64,000 bases of DNA from Mycolicibacterium moriokaense. Its GTDB lineage: Bacteria > Actinomycetota > Actinomycetes > Mycobacteriales > Mycobacteriaceae. The notes beneath the pieces are model-generated. The model was not told where the DNA came from and searched no databases. It worked only from the letters and a program-made list of their open reading frames with translations. A program made the translations under genes and the position numbers. Shown piece after piece: positions 41,911-49,587 of the stretch (the stretch's first letter is position 1; every line of letters starts with the position of its first letter). Location of the stretch: positions 4,216,001-4,280,000 of the forward strand of contig NZ_AP022560.1 of the NCBI RefSeq assembly GCF_010726085.1, in the 5' to 3' direction.

Positions 41911-42273
41911 CTAGTCTCCGGCTGGCGTCTTCGGCCTCGCCCGCGCGATCAACCAGAATGCGCCCCCTGCGACCGCGAGGGTGACGATGACGCCGATGAC
42001 GCCGGCCAGCCCACCGGTGCCTTCGCCGCCCACCACGGCGTAGTCCGCGAGGGGGGAATTGGCCATGGCGTGATCCTGCGCGTGCTGGGCGATGCAGTCG
42101 CCCTTGAGTTCCTCTACCCCGGCGTTGTCGACGACCTCACAGCCCCTTAACGTGGCGGAGTCCAGGCCGTCCGGGCTGGAACTGGCCAGATAGGACACGC
42201 CGCCGGCGATCACCAACGCTGCCAGGGCGAAGCCGATCCAGAACAACCAGTTGCGTCGCGCCGCGGTCGTCAC
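41911..42273 (-). CDS. cbiN: CbiN/PDGLE-type accessory component
   Basis: 120 residues with two membrane helices (WLFWIGFALAALVIAGGVSY at 9-28 and GLAGVIGVIVTLAVAGGAFW near the C-terminus). The extracytoplasmic loop starts SSPDGLDSATLRG, the PDGLE motif of CbiN/NikN-type small subunits (PDGLD here). Two Cys in the loop (GCEVVDN, GDCIAQHAQDHA) and His residues are noticeable. It supports CbiM-mediated Ni/Co uptake. GTG start, coupled to cbiM by GTGA. Confidence 0.85.
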   Translation of the reverse strand: MTTAARRNWLFWIGFALAALVIAGGVSYLASSSPDGLDSATLRGCEVVDNAGVEELKGDCIAQHAQDHAMANSPLADYAVVGGEGTGGLAGVIGVIVTLAVAGGAFWLIARARPKTPAGD

Positions 42274-42956
42274 GCTGTCGCTCCTTCAACCACTCGGTTC
42301 GTTCGCAGCAGATATACGAGGTCGGGACGGGCTCTGGCGACGGCGACAACTGTCAGCGCAGTGATGATCCCCTCTCCGACACCGATCAGGGCGTGGGTAC
42401 CGAACATGTAGGCGGCGACGGCGCCCAGTGACGTAGAGGACGCACCACCGATGGCGTATTCGATGACGAATCCCATTGCGGCACAGATCGTCCCGACTAC
42501 GGCAGCGATGAAGGAGACGACGCCCAGGGATGCCGTTGAGACGTCGCTTCGGCGGCGTCTCAGGACGGAGTACAACAGCACCGCCGTCGAATAGCCCGCC
42601 GCGACCCCGATCACGGCCATATTGGTGATGTTGGTCCCCAACGCCGTGACGCCGCCGTCGGCGAACAACAGTGACTGCACGATCAAGACGATCGCCACAC
42701 ACAACGCGCCGGTATACGGCCCCACCAGGATTGCGGCCAGTGCACCACCGAGCAGGTGGCCGCTGACGCCGGGCAGGATCGGGAAGTTCACCATCTGCAC
42801 CGCGAAGATGAAGGCGGCCACCAGCCCTGCCAGCGGCACCGTGCGTTCATCCAGTTCGGCACGAGCCCGCCATGCGCAGACACCGAGCGCTATAGCGGCA
42901 AGCAACGCAAAACCGACCGACGTCGGCGCGTTGACGATGCCGTCGCTCATGTGCAT
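42270..42956 (-). CDS. cbiM: ECF Ni/Co substrate-binding membrane component CbiM
   Basis: 228 residues from ATG 42956, giving the N-terminus MHMSDG. In CbiM/NikM the amino terminus and His2 are metal ligands, so this start, rather than the in-frame codon 24 nt upstream, must be used. QMVNFPILPGVSGHLLGGAL (around 54-73) with further ligand-region His and GPYTGALCVAIVLIVQSLLF follow the family. Distinction of Ni from Co is not possible from sequence. Head of the operon cbiM-N-Q-O; TGTTCA repeats lie upstream. Confidence 0.92.
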   Translation of the reverse strand: MHMSDGIVNAPTSVGFALLAAIALGVCAWRARAELDERTVPLAGLVAAFIFAVQMVNFPILPGVSGHLLGGALAAILVGPYTGALCVAIVLIVQSLLFADGGVTALGTNITNMAVIGVAAGYSTAVLLYSVLRRRRSDVSTASLGVVSFIAAVVGTICAAMGFVIEYAIGGASSTSLGAVAAYMFGTHALIGVGEGIITALTVVAVARARPDLVYLLRTNRVVEGATA

Positions 42957-43018
42957 CGCCTGTGTAGTCACAGTACTCACGACAGAAGGCTAAGCCCCTA
43001 CCGGCTGATATGTCTAGT

Positions 43019-43032
43019 TGTTCAGATGTTCA
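43019..43032. promoter_or_regulatory. TGTTCA direct repeats upstream of cbiM
   Basis: TGTTCA at 43019-43024 and again at 43027-43032, 8 bp apart, in the spacer between the ArsR gene end and cbiM. The same hexamer is repeated upstream of sodA at 44268 and 44284. Possible site for the ArsR protein encoded at 43060. Confidence 0.4.
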
Positions 43033-43059
43033 TTTCAGCGGGCGAGATGTAGCGACGAA

Positions 43060-43386
43060 TCACAATGTGTGTCCAGCGCCAATCCAGTGCAGCAGATCGT
43101 GCACGATGTCGTCTTCCAACTGGTAACTGACCTGTCGACCAGTCCGGGTGCTCTTGACCCAGCCTTGTTGGCGCAGGATCCGAAGCGCTTGTGAAACCGC
43201 GTTTTCCGAGCTACCGACCGCGGCAGCGAGGTCGCCCACACACATTCCGGGAGCGCGATGCAGGGTCAGCAGAATTGCGAGGCGATTGGGATCGGAGAGC
43301 AAGTCAAAGCGCAGAGTCCAGGTGGCGACGTCCACGTCGGCCAGCGAAGCCGGAGTCGGTACGGCCTGATCTACAGGCTTCTTCAT
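43060..43386 (-). CDS. ArsR/SmtB-family regulator next to the Ni/Co importer
   Basis: 108 residues from ATG 43386. Winged helix: LRFDLLSDPNRLAILLTLHR (around 26-45), MCVGDLAAAVGSSENAVSQAL (motif around 49-68), RILRQQGWVKSTRTGRQVSY (wing). C-terminus DIVHDLLHWIGAGHTL has Asp/His positions where alpha-5 metal sites occur in SmtB-like sensors (D-x-x-x-D/H...H). It differs clearly from KmtR. Only 103 bp upstream of cbiM on the same strand, so it likely represses uptake when Ni or Co is sufficient. Confidence 0.78.
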   Translation of the reverse strand: MKKPVDQAVPTPASLADVDVATWTLRFDLLSDPNRLAILLTLHRAPGMCVGDLAAAVGSSENAVSQALRILRQQGWVKSTRTGRQVSYQLEDDIVHDLLHWIGAGHTL

Positions 43387-43565
43387 AGCTGAGAATCTAA
43401 CCCAGAACGCAGAGCAAAAGGCTGACGTGCACATCGCGCGCCGCAGGTGGGCAGGTCGATCGACGTCATCCATCCACCGTTCTCCGCACCCCATTCCGAG
43501 GTCGTCGCCGCCCGGAGTCGCGGCGTTCGAGCATTGCGGCTCCCGTGCCATCAAAGGCATGCCCG

Positions 43566-44186
43566 CTAGAAGATCAGGCCCTGCGCCTTACTGGTGGCAG
43601 CGGCGAACCGCGCTTGCACGTCGGCCCAATTCACGACATTCCAGAACGCCTTGACGTAATCGGCCTTCACGTTCTTGTACTGCAGGTAATACGCGTGCTC
43701 CCACATGTCGACCTGAAGCAGCGGGAGGATGCCAAGGGGCACGTTGGCCTGCTGGTCGTACAGCTGAAACGTCAGAAGTCGTTGGCCCAACGTGTCGTAA
43801 CCCAGCACCGCCCAGCCCGAGCCCTGCAGCCCGTTGGCAGCGGCGGTGAACTGCGCCAGAAACCTGTCGAACGACCCGAACTGGTCGTCGATCGCGGCCG
43901 CGAGGTCACCGGTTGGTTTGTCGCCGCCATTGGGCGAAAGGTTCTTCCACCAGATGGTGTGGTTGACATGACCGCCGAGATGGAAGGCCAGATTCTTCTC
44001 ATTGAGGAAGATCGCGCCGTGGTCCTCGTTGGCTCGCGCCTCGTCGAGTTTGGCGATGGCGTCGTTGAGACCCTTCACATAGGTGGCGTGGTGCTTGCTG
44101 TGGTGAATCTCGTTGATCTGACCTGAGATGTGCGGTTCTAGCGCGCCGTAGTCGTAGTCCAGGTCAGGAAGTGTGTACTCGGCCAT
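43566..44186 (-). CDS. sodA: Iron/manganese superoxide dismutase
   Basis: 206 residues. [20 protein letters not shown] opens the mature protein; metal ligands are His in [16 protein letters not shown] (around 28), His in [15 protein letters not shown] (around 76), Asp and His in [18 protein letters not shown] (around 160/164). [13 protein letters not shown] is typical of the mycobacterial enzyme. Destroys superoxide; in mycobacteria SodA can be exported without a signal peptide, and none is seen here. Neighbourhood with a Ni/Co system is unusual. Confidence 0.96.
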   Translation of the reverse strand: MAEYTLPDLDYDYGALEPHISGQINEIHHSKHHATYVKGLNDAIAKLDEARANEDHGAIFLNEKNLAFHLGGHVNHTIWWKNLSPNGGDKPTGDLAAAIDDQFGSFDRFLAQFTAAANGLQGSGWAVLGYDTLGQRLLTFQLYDQQANVPLGILPLLQVDMWEHAYYLQYKNVKADYVKAFWNVVNWADVQARFAAATSKAQGLIF

Positions 44187-44492
44187 GAAGGTCCTCTCTG
44201 ATCTCTCTGCGCCGTCGACGATGCGCGAAGTGGTCCGCATCCAACTGGTGGCTGATCCCACGTTACCTGTTCATCTCATCATCTGTTCATATGTTACTGT
44301 CAACATGCGGGTCGGCCGTGCGCGAAGTCGATGCAGCACATCCACGTAGCGAACTTGCCCCCGAGGTGGTCCGCGATGCCACGGCCGACTCGTTTAAGTC
44401 ATCGTGAGTGAAGGTCCGAGCTACGCCAGGGTGTGATCGACTGAAAACGATTGCGTTGCAATGCCAGAGCCGATCTGACCCAAGGACTCGCT
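44187..44492. other. Non-coding spacer upstream of sodA
   Basis: About 306 bp without a credible gene. The sodA promoter must lie here. It includes TGTTCA repeats at 44268-44289 in a locally AT-rich stretch; nothing else recognisable was found between 44310 and 44490. Confidence 0.6.
44268..44289. promoter_or_regulatory. TGTTCA direct repeats upstream of sodA
   Basis: TGTTCA at 44268-44273 and 44284-44289, 16 bp apart (twice the 8-bp spacing seen before cbiM), 80-100 bp upstream of the sodA start. A partial third copy (ATGTTA) follows at 44291. Confidence 0.4.
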
Positions 44493-44777
44493 GTGGCCGA
44501 TGATGAAAAGACTCGATGGGCAATCGACGTTATGACCGCGTGGGTTGAGCACGGCCACGATGGCGACTTTGTACACCAGCGAATCGCCGATTACGTGCCC
44601 ACCGCCGACAGCCGCAATGGGTTGATCACCGGACTCGTCAACCTATTCGGACTGCTGTTGATGGGCATGGAAGTCACCACGGGCAGGAATGCCCACGAGA
44701 TTCTTCAAACCATCGCAAGGACGGTGTCGCGACACGAGCACCTGCCAGACAGCACTCGACTCGAGCCCGGAAGCTGA
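44493..44777 (+). CDS. Small conserved-type protein, unknown
   Basis: 94 residues from GTG 44493. TRWAIDVMTAWVEHGHDGDF (around 7-26) and a hydrophobic helix GLITGLVNLFGLLLMGMEVT (around 43-62), then a helical end with ILQTIARTVSRHEHL. A single possible amphipathic or membrane-associated helix, no signal peptide. I do not recognise the family. Upstream of the MarR gene on the same strand with 106 bp between, so probably a separate unit. Confidence 0.5.
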   Translation: MADDEKTRWAIDVMTAWVEHGHDGDFVHQRIADYVPTADSRNGLITGLVNLFGLLLMGMEVTTGRNAHEILQTIARTVSRHEHLPDSTRLEPGS

Positions 44778-44847
44778 ACTCGGCGGCCGAGGAGGCCCGG
44801 TACGCGGATTCGAACATCTGATTCGTGGGTTGAGTCGTGACTCCCAT

Positions 44848-44882
44848 ATATCAATGTACTTGATATGTGTCAAGATAGTTGA
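44848..44882. promoter_or_regulatory. Tandem MarR operators next to the marR start
   Basis: ATATCAA-TGTAC-TTGATAT (44848-44866) is a perfect 19-bp palindrome. A second TCAA-N5-TTGA lies at 44870-44882, ending one base before the ATG at 44884. Centres are 19 bp apart. The TTGATAT-type half-site is characteristic of MarR proteins, so autoregulation is very likely. Confidence 0.78.
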
Positions 44883-44883
44883 T

Positions 44884-45309
44884 ATGAAGGAGATGCTCGA
44901 AGACCAGCCGCTGGGGTATCTGCTGACCCGGGTGGGGAACGCGCTGCGCGCGGAGGTGACCGCGAGCGTCCTCGACCCGATGGGACTTGCCTTCCCGCAA
45001 TACATCTGCATGCGAATCCTGGCGAAGTACCCTGGCCGCTCCAACGCCGATCTCGCCCGCGACACCAACGTCACCCCACAGGCGATGAACATGGTGCTGC
45101 GCCGCCTCGAAAGCCGCGGACTCGTCACCCGGCCCACCAGCGTCTCCTCGGGGCGGTCGCTGCCGGCCAGGCTGACCCGCGAGGGCGAAGAGCTCCTCAA
45201 GCGCACCGACGCCGGGGTACGCGCCGCGGAACGAAAGCTCATGGCGGGGCTGACCGTGGAGCAGCGCCGGGAGTTCAAGCGTGTTCTGGTGGCGCTCGGC
45301 TCCGACTGA
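44884..45309 (+). CDS. MarR-family transcriptional regulator
   Basis: 141 residues. SNADLARDTNVTPQAMNMVL (around 58-77) is the HTH, RRLESRGLVTRPTSVSSGRS the wing with the conserved Arg/Gly, and the long N- and C-terminal helices form the dimer domain. Autoregulated through the two palindromes adjoining its start. It is followed at 108 bp by a ureohydrolase gene on the same strand, so amine or guanidino-compound metabolism is the probable target, though no copy of its operator was seen before that gene. Confidence 0.88.
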   Translation: MKEMLEDQPLGYLLTRVGNALRAEVTASVLDPMGLAFPQYICMRILAKYPGRSNADLARDTNVTPQAMNMVLRRLESRGLVTRPTSVSSGRSLPARLTREGEELLKRTDAGVRAAERKLMAGLTVEQRREFKRVLVALGSD

Positions 45310-45417
45310 GAGCTCGCCAACAATTAACTAACGCAGGGGATAATTTTTGCTATAAAGAGGTGCGCGGGTGACCCTCTGCGCGTTTGCTGACCCAACCGAT
45401 GACGAGAGGTTATCGCC

Positions 45418-46395
45418 GTGAGCTTTACTCCCTCCGCTGATGAGGCCATCGAACTACTCGAGGGGTACTTTTACTGGAGCGGGTTCCCGAGATTGCTGGG
45501 ATGTGAAATCGAGACAGATTTCACGAAAGCTGACATCGCGTTGGTGGGGCTACCACTGGCAATCAACCCGGTCGAGCGGACCCAGTATCTGGGCCCCCGC
45601 GCCGTCCGCCACCGGTCACAGGCCTACCACCGCGGCCACCGCGAGTTCGGGATCAACCCCTTCGAACTCGCCCGGATCCGTGACTTCGGCGACGTACCGA
45701 TTCCCACCCCGACGATCGCCGATCAAGCGGTCCTCGACATCGAGAAGTTCTACGCACGGATGGACGCCGCCGGGGTGCTGCCGTTCACGATCGGCGGCGA
45801 CCACGCCTGCACGCTGCCGGTGCTGCGGGCCATCGCCGGCCCGAACTCGCGCCGCAAGGGGCCGGTCGGAATCATCCACTTCGACTCGCACACAGACACT
45901 TACGGCGACTCGGCGGGCGTGCACTGCCATGCCGGCAACGGTTTCCGGATCGGCAATGAAGAAGGCCTGATCGACGCGTCGCGTTACGTGCACGTCGGCC
46001 TCAACGGTCCGATGGTGCATCCGAACATGGACGACTACTCCAAGGACGCCGGGTACCGAATGCTCACGCTCGACGAAATCGAGGAGATCGGCATACCCGC
46101 CGCGATCGAGGAGATCCGCAAGGTGATCGGCGACGGGCCGGTGTACGTGACGGTCGACCTGGACGTCCTGACGCTCAGCGATGCGCCCGCCGTCGCCGAC
46201 CCGGAGGCGGGCGGCCTGACGATACGGGAGATGCTGAAGATCCTGCGCAGCTTCCGCGGCATGGACGTGATCGGCGGCGACATCGTGTGCTTTGTCCCCC
46301 ATCTCGATCCGTCACAGGTCACCGCCCTCCACATCAGCGCGATCATGCATGACATCGTCACGGTGATGGCCGAGGGTGTCGCGAAGAAGAGATAA
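45418..46395 (+). CDS. Ureohydrolase (agmatinase/arginase family), divergent
   Basis: 325 residues. First metal ligands: His in FTIGGDHACTLPVLRAI (around 120-136) and the Asp/His set in GIIHFDSHTDTYGD (around 155-168). The second set is YVTVDLDVLTLSDAPAVADP (around 241-260), with Asp-x-Asp kept, but the usual Asp-Pro that follows (as in DIDGLDPAFAPG) is Leu-Thr-Leu-Ser-Asp here. It hydrolyses a guanidino compound to urea and an amine using two Mn (or Ni). Agmatinase, guanidinobutyrase and guanidine hydrolase cannot be separated. GTG start with GAGAGG upstream. Confidence 0.82.
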   Translation: MSFTPSADEAIELLEGYFYWSGFPRLLGCEIETDFTKADIALVGLPLAINPVERTQYLGPRAVRHRSQAYHRGHREFGINPFELARIRDFGDVPIPTPTIADQAVLDIEKFYARMDAAGVLPFTIGGDHACTLPVLRAIAGPNSRRKGPVGIIHFDSHTDTYGDSAGVHCHAGNGFRIGNEEGLIDASRYVHVGLNGPMVHPNMDDYSKDAGYRMLTLDEIEEIGIPAAIEEIRKVIGDGPVYVTVDLDVLTLSDAPAVADPEAGGLTIREMLKILRSFRGMDVIGGDIVCFVPHLDPSQVTALHISAIMHDIVTVMAEGVAKKR

Positions 46396-46486
46396 CACCT
46401 CTTCCCATTGGCGGCGGCGCCGACGGTGTGGTCAACTGTGGCGACACGTCGGCCGAATTCGCTGACGCGAACGCTGATCCCTTGCG

Positions 46487-47614
46487 ATGAAAATTGTCCT
46501 AGCACCTGACTCGTTCAAAGAGTCGATGACCGCGACAGAAGCGGTGGCCGCGATGCGCGCCGGCGTGGCATCGGTGTTCCCCGATGCCGAATGCGTCGGT
46601 GTCCCGATGGCCGACGGCGGCGAGGGCACCGTCGATGCCGTCGTCGACGCGTTACACGGCCAGCACGTCGAGGTCGAGGTCCTCGATCCACTCGGTCGGG
46701 CCATCACCGCACGGTACGGCTACATTCCGCTTCGCCAGCTGGCGGTGATCGAGATGGCGGCCGCCTCCGGACTGGAACTCATCCCGCCCGACCAGCGAGA
46801 CGTGCTGCGCGCCAGCACCTTCGGCGTCGGACAACTGATCCGGTCCGCACTGAACCGCGGGGCGGAGGACATGTTGATCGGGCTGGGCGGATCAGCCACC
46901 AACGACGGCGGCGCAGGAATGCTCACCGCGCTCGGCGCGGCATTCCTCGGCGCCGACGGAAACCCCCTCGAACCCGGCGGCGCCGCGCTGCGTCACCTCG
47001 ACCGCATCGATCTCACCGGCCTGGATCCGCGGCTGCGCAACACCCGCATCCGGGTGGCCTCCGACGTCACCGCACCGCTGCTGGGCCCCACCGGCGCCAC
47101 CGCGGTCTTCGGGCCGCAGAAAGGCGCTACGCCTGCCGATGTGGAGGTTCTGGAAGAAGCGCTGACGCAGCTGGCCACCGTCGCGGCAGTGACGCTGGGC
47201 AAGGCGAACCCACAACGCCGAGGGGCGGGCGCGGCCGGGGGTTTGGGCTTTGCAGTCGTCGAATTCCTCGGCGCGGAAAGCAAACCCGGCGTCGACGAGG
47301 TCGCCGCGACGGTCGGTCTCGAGAATGCCCTCCGCGGCGCCGACTGGGTGTTCACCGGCGAGGGCAGTGTCGACGCCCAAACCGTGATGGGTAAAACGCC
47401 TTTCGGCGTCGCTCAGGCCGCCGCACGGGCAGGCGCGCGGGTGGTGATCTTCGCCGGCCGCGTGGCGCCCGACGCCTCGGTGCTGCTGGACCACGGCGTG
47501 GAGCGCCTCGTGGCGATCACCGCCGAGGGCACGCCCATCGAACAGGCGTTGCGCGAGGGTGCCGAATCGCTGAGGCGCGCCACGGCCGAGGTCTGCAGCG
47601 ATATCAGGGGCTAG
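46487..47614 (+). CDS. Glycerate 2-kinase (GlxK/GarK family)
   Basis: 375 residues. MKIVLAPDSFKESMTATEAV opens the protein; PMADGGEGTVDAVVDAL (around 38-54), MLIGLGGSATNDGGAGMLTAL (motif around 126-145), and DWVFTGEGSVDAQTVMGKTP (around 285-304) are family hallmarks. It phosphorylates D-glycerate to 2-phosphoglycerate with ATP. Link with the ureohydrolase upstream is unclear; gap 91 bp. The last 4 bp overlap the convergent amine oxidase gene. Confidence 0.93.
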   Translation: MKIVLAPDSFKESMTATEAVAAMRAGVASVFPDAECVGVPMADGGEGTVDAVVDALHGQHVEVEVLDPLGRAITARYGYIPLRQLAVIEMAAASGLELIPPDQRDVLRASTFGVGQLIRSALNRGAEDMLIGLGGSATNDGGAGMLTALGAAFLGADGNPLEPGGAALRHLDRIDLTGLDPRLRNTRIRVASDVTAPLLGPTGATAVFGPQKGATPADVEVLEEALTQLATVAAVTLGKANPQRRGAGAAGGLGFAVVEFLGAESKPGVDEVAATVGLENALRGADWVFTGEGSVDAQTVMGKTPFGVAQAAARAGARVVIFAGRVAPDASVLLDHGVERLVAITAEGTPIEQALREGAESLRRATAEVCSDIRG

Positions 47615-49587
47615 TGATGGTGGCAGGCCGCCGGCGGTGACGGCGGTATGTCCAGTGCGGGGTTGCCGTCGAAGAATCCGACCGGCTTGAGGTGGAAGCC
47701 GTTATACGCGCACGGCATCACCGGCCAGTCCTCCGGTCGCACCACGTGGTGCGCCCCCACGGTGTACCACAGCACGAGGTCGGAGTTCTCCAACGGCGCA
47801 TCGTCGGCGATGTAGCACGGCAGTCCCTGCATATCCGCCGACTGGTACATGTAGTCGCCCGCCGCGAACCTCTCGGCGGGATCGTATTTCGTCACCCATA
47901 GGTTGTGCTGCACAAAGCGCGCACGGTCGTAGATGTACGAGCCCTCCTGGACCATCACCGGCACCATTTCTCGTGGCGTGAGCTTGTAGGCGACGGGGCT
48001 GCCGAGCTCGTTGTACTTGTTCGGGTTGGCGATCTTCCAGTAGCGCCCTGTTTTCCAGTCCCAGTCCCTGGCACCCGCCGCCTCCGATTCCACCAGAGTC
48101 TCGCGGGTGATCCACGCGTTGTGGTGCGGGTTGAGCGCGGGGTCGGGCTCGGGTATCGAGTCGACCTCGTAGACGCTGTTCCCCGCGCCATCGATGCTCA
48201 TGTCGAGGCGGAAGCTGAAGAAATGCTGGTGGTTCGGGCCGTAGATGTTGGGGGCGACCATCTTTCCCCAGCGCGGCGTCTCACCGTCGGGAACCGCACC
48301 GGTGGTGAGCACTCCGGATAGCTTGACCTCCACCTCCATCGAGGCGTCGTTGTAGAAGTACCAGAAGAACCCGTACTCGTAGTTGCCGACGGTACAGATC
48401 ATCGAGATCACCAGCCGACGGGCACGCCGGACCTCGACCTCCTCGGTGCGGAAATCGGTGTGCTTCCAGGAGATCCCGTAGTCCTCCTCGTGCATGCAGA
48501 TGGCGTTCGGGATGGTCACCGCGTTGCCCGACGAGTCGTTGACCGTGGCGTCGAAGTAGTAGATCTCGCCAAGGCAGTCGCACCCCAGGGTCAGCGGGTT
48601 GGCGGAGAATCCCATGCCTACCTCGCCCATGTCGAACACGTTCTTGTTCCAGTGTGTCGGCGACGAGTCACCGTATGGGACAACCATTTCCGACAACGAT
48701 GCGCGGTAGATGATCGGCCTCACCTCGCCACGGTCGGTGTAGGTGATCTCATGCAGCACGATTCCCTCACGTGGGTTGAAGCCCACCCGCATCGACCATT
48801 TCTGCCACTGCACCTTCCACCCGTCGACAGTGAAGCTGGGACCGTCGGGTTGGGTGATCTCGATCGGTTTCACGTCCGAACGGAACTCCGTGAACGCCGG
48901 GCGGTTGTCCTCGTCGAACATGAACTTCTCGGTGTAGTTGCCTGCCTTCGGCGGCAACGGCACCGCGCCGTGGTCCTCGACGTCGATGACCTCCATCTTG
49001 CCCAGGTCGAACGTCACGATCAGCCCTTCGACAGGCCGGGCGTAGCCGTGTTCGGAAGGCGCCGCCCGCACAAAAGTCAGCGGTCGACACACCAGTGGCG
49101 AGTTGTCGTAGTGATCCTGCGGACCATAATAGCCTGCGGGCCAAGGGTCGATCATCGCCAGATCGAAATCGGTGACGCCGCGTTTGCGCATCGCCTCCTG
49201 CCAGCGGGAATCTTCCCTGACCTTCTCCTCCACACCGGTCATCCACTCGACGAGATAGGAGGGAAAGCGGCCGGGAATCAATTTCCACGAGGTGATCAGG
49301 CGTGCCTGCAGGTCCACGATCGCCTCGTAGAGCGCCTTGGCAGCGGGGTCGTAGGCGGTGATGAACGCCTGCCGCGGGATGTCGGTCACACCCTCGAACG
49401 TCAGCTCTGGTCTCTTGGCCGGCTCAGCCAGCTGGATCATCACGAATCGCAGGGTGGGAGTCGCATATTCGGAGTCGGTGACGATCGTGGCCGCGGCCTC
49501 GATCTCCTCTCCCGTCAGGGGATCGAGCGGATACGCGACGTCGCCGCTCGTGAGGTCCGCGTGTAGTGCGGTGCTATCCATTGTCAT
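47611..49587 (-). CDS. Copper-containing primary amine oxidase
   Basis: 658 residues. The topaquinone precursor Tyr403 is in VGNYEYGFFWYFYND (Asn-Tyr-Glu), the catalytic base Asp319 in KNVFDMGEVGMGF, and the copper pair His453/His455 in GPNHQHFFSFRLDMSIDG. D2/D3-like N-terminal domains precede. It deaminates primary amines to aldehydes with H2O2 and ammonia. The very end reads PPSPPAACHHH, a natural Cys-His3 tail. Last gene of a leftward operon with an APC permease (4-bp ATGA overlap) and an ABC exporter. Putrescine from an agmatinase would be a suitable substrate, by inference. Confidence 0.95.
   Translation of the reverse strand: MTMDSTALHADLTSGDVAYPLDPLTGEEIEAAATIVTDSEYATPTLRFVMIQLAEPAKRPELTFEGVTDIPRQAFITAYDPAAKALYEAIVDLQARLITSWKLIPGRFPSYLVEWMTGVEEKVREDSRWQEAMRKRGVTDFDLAMIDPWPAGYYGPQDHYDNSPLVCRPLTFVRAAPSEHGYARPVEGLIVTFDLGKMEVIDVEDHGAVPLPPKAGNYTEKFMFDEDNRPAFTEFRSDVKPIEITQPDGPSFTVDGWKVQWQKWSMRVGFNPREGIVLHEITYTDRGEVRPIIYRASLSEMVVPYGDSSPTHWNKNVFDMGEVGMGFSANPLTLGCDCLGEIYYFDATVNDSSGNAVTIPNAICMHEEDYGISWKHTDFRTEEVEVRRARRLVISMICTVGNYEYGFFWYFYNDASMEVEVKLSGVLTTGAVPDGETPRWGKMVAPNIYGPNHQHFFSFRLDMSIDGAGNSVYEVDSIPEPDPALNPHHNAWITRETLVESEAAGARDWDWKTGRYWKIANPNKYNELGSPVAYKLTPREMVPVMVQEGSYIYDRARFVQHNLWVTKYDPAERFAAGDYMYQSADMQGLPCYIADDAPLENSDLVLWYTVGAHHVVRPEDWPVMPCAYNGFHLKPVGFFDGNPALDIPPSPPAACHHH

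Noticed and set aside
45339..45356. GATAAT and TATAAA upstream of the ureohydrolase as -10 boxes
   Set aside because: No -35 at a proper distance was found for either, so no promoter was called.
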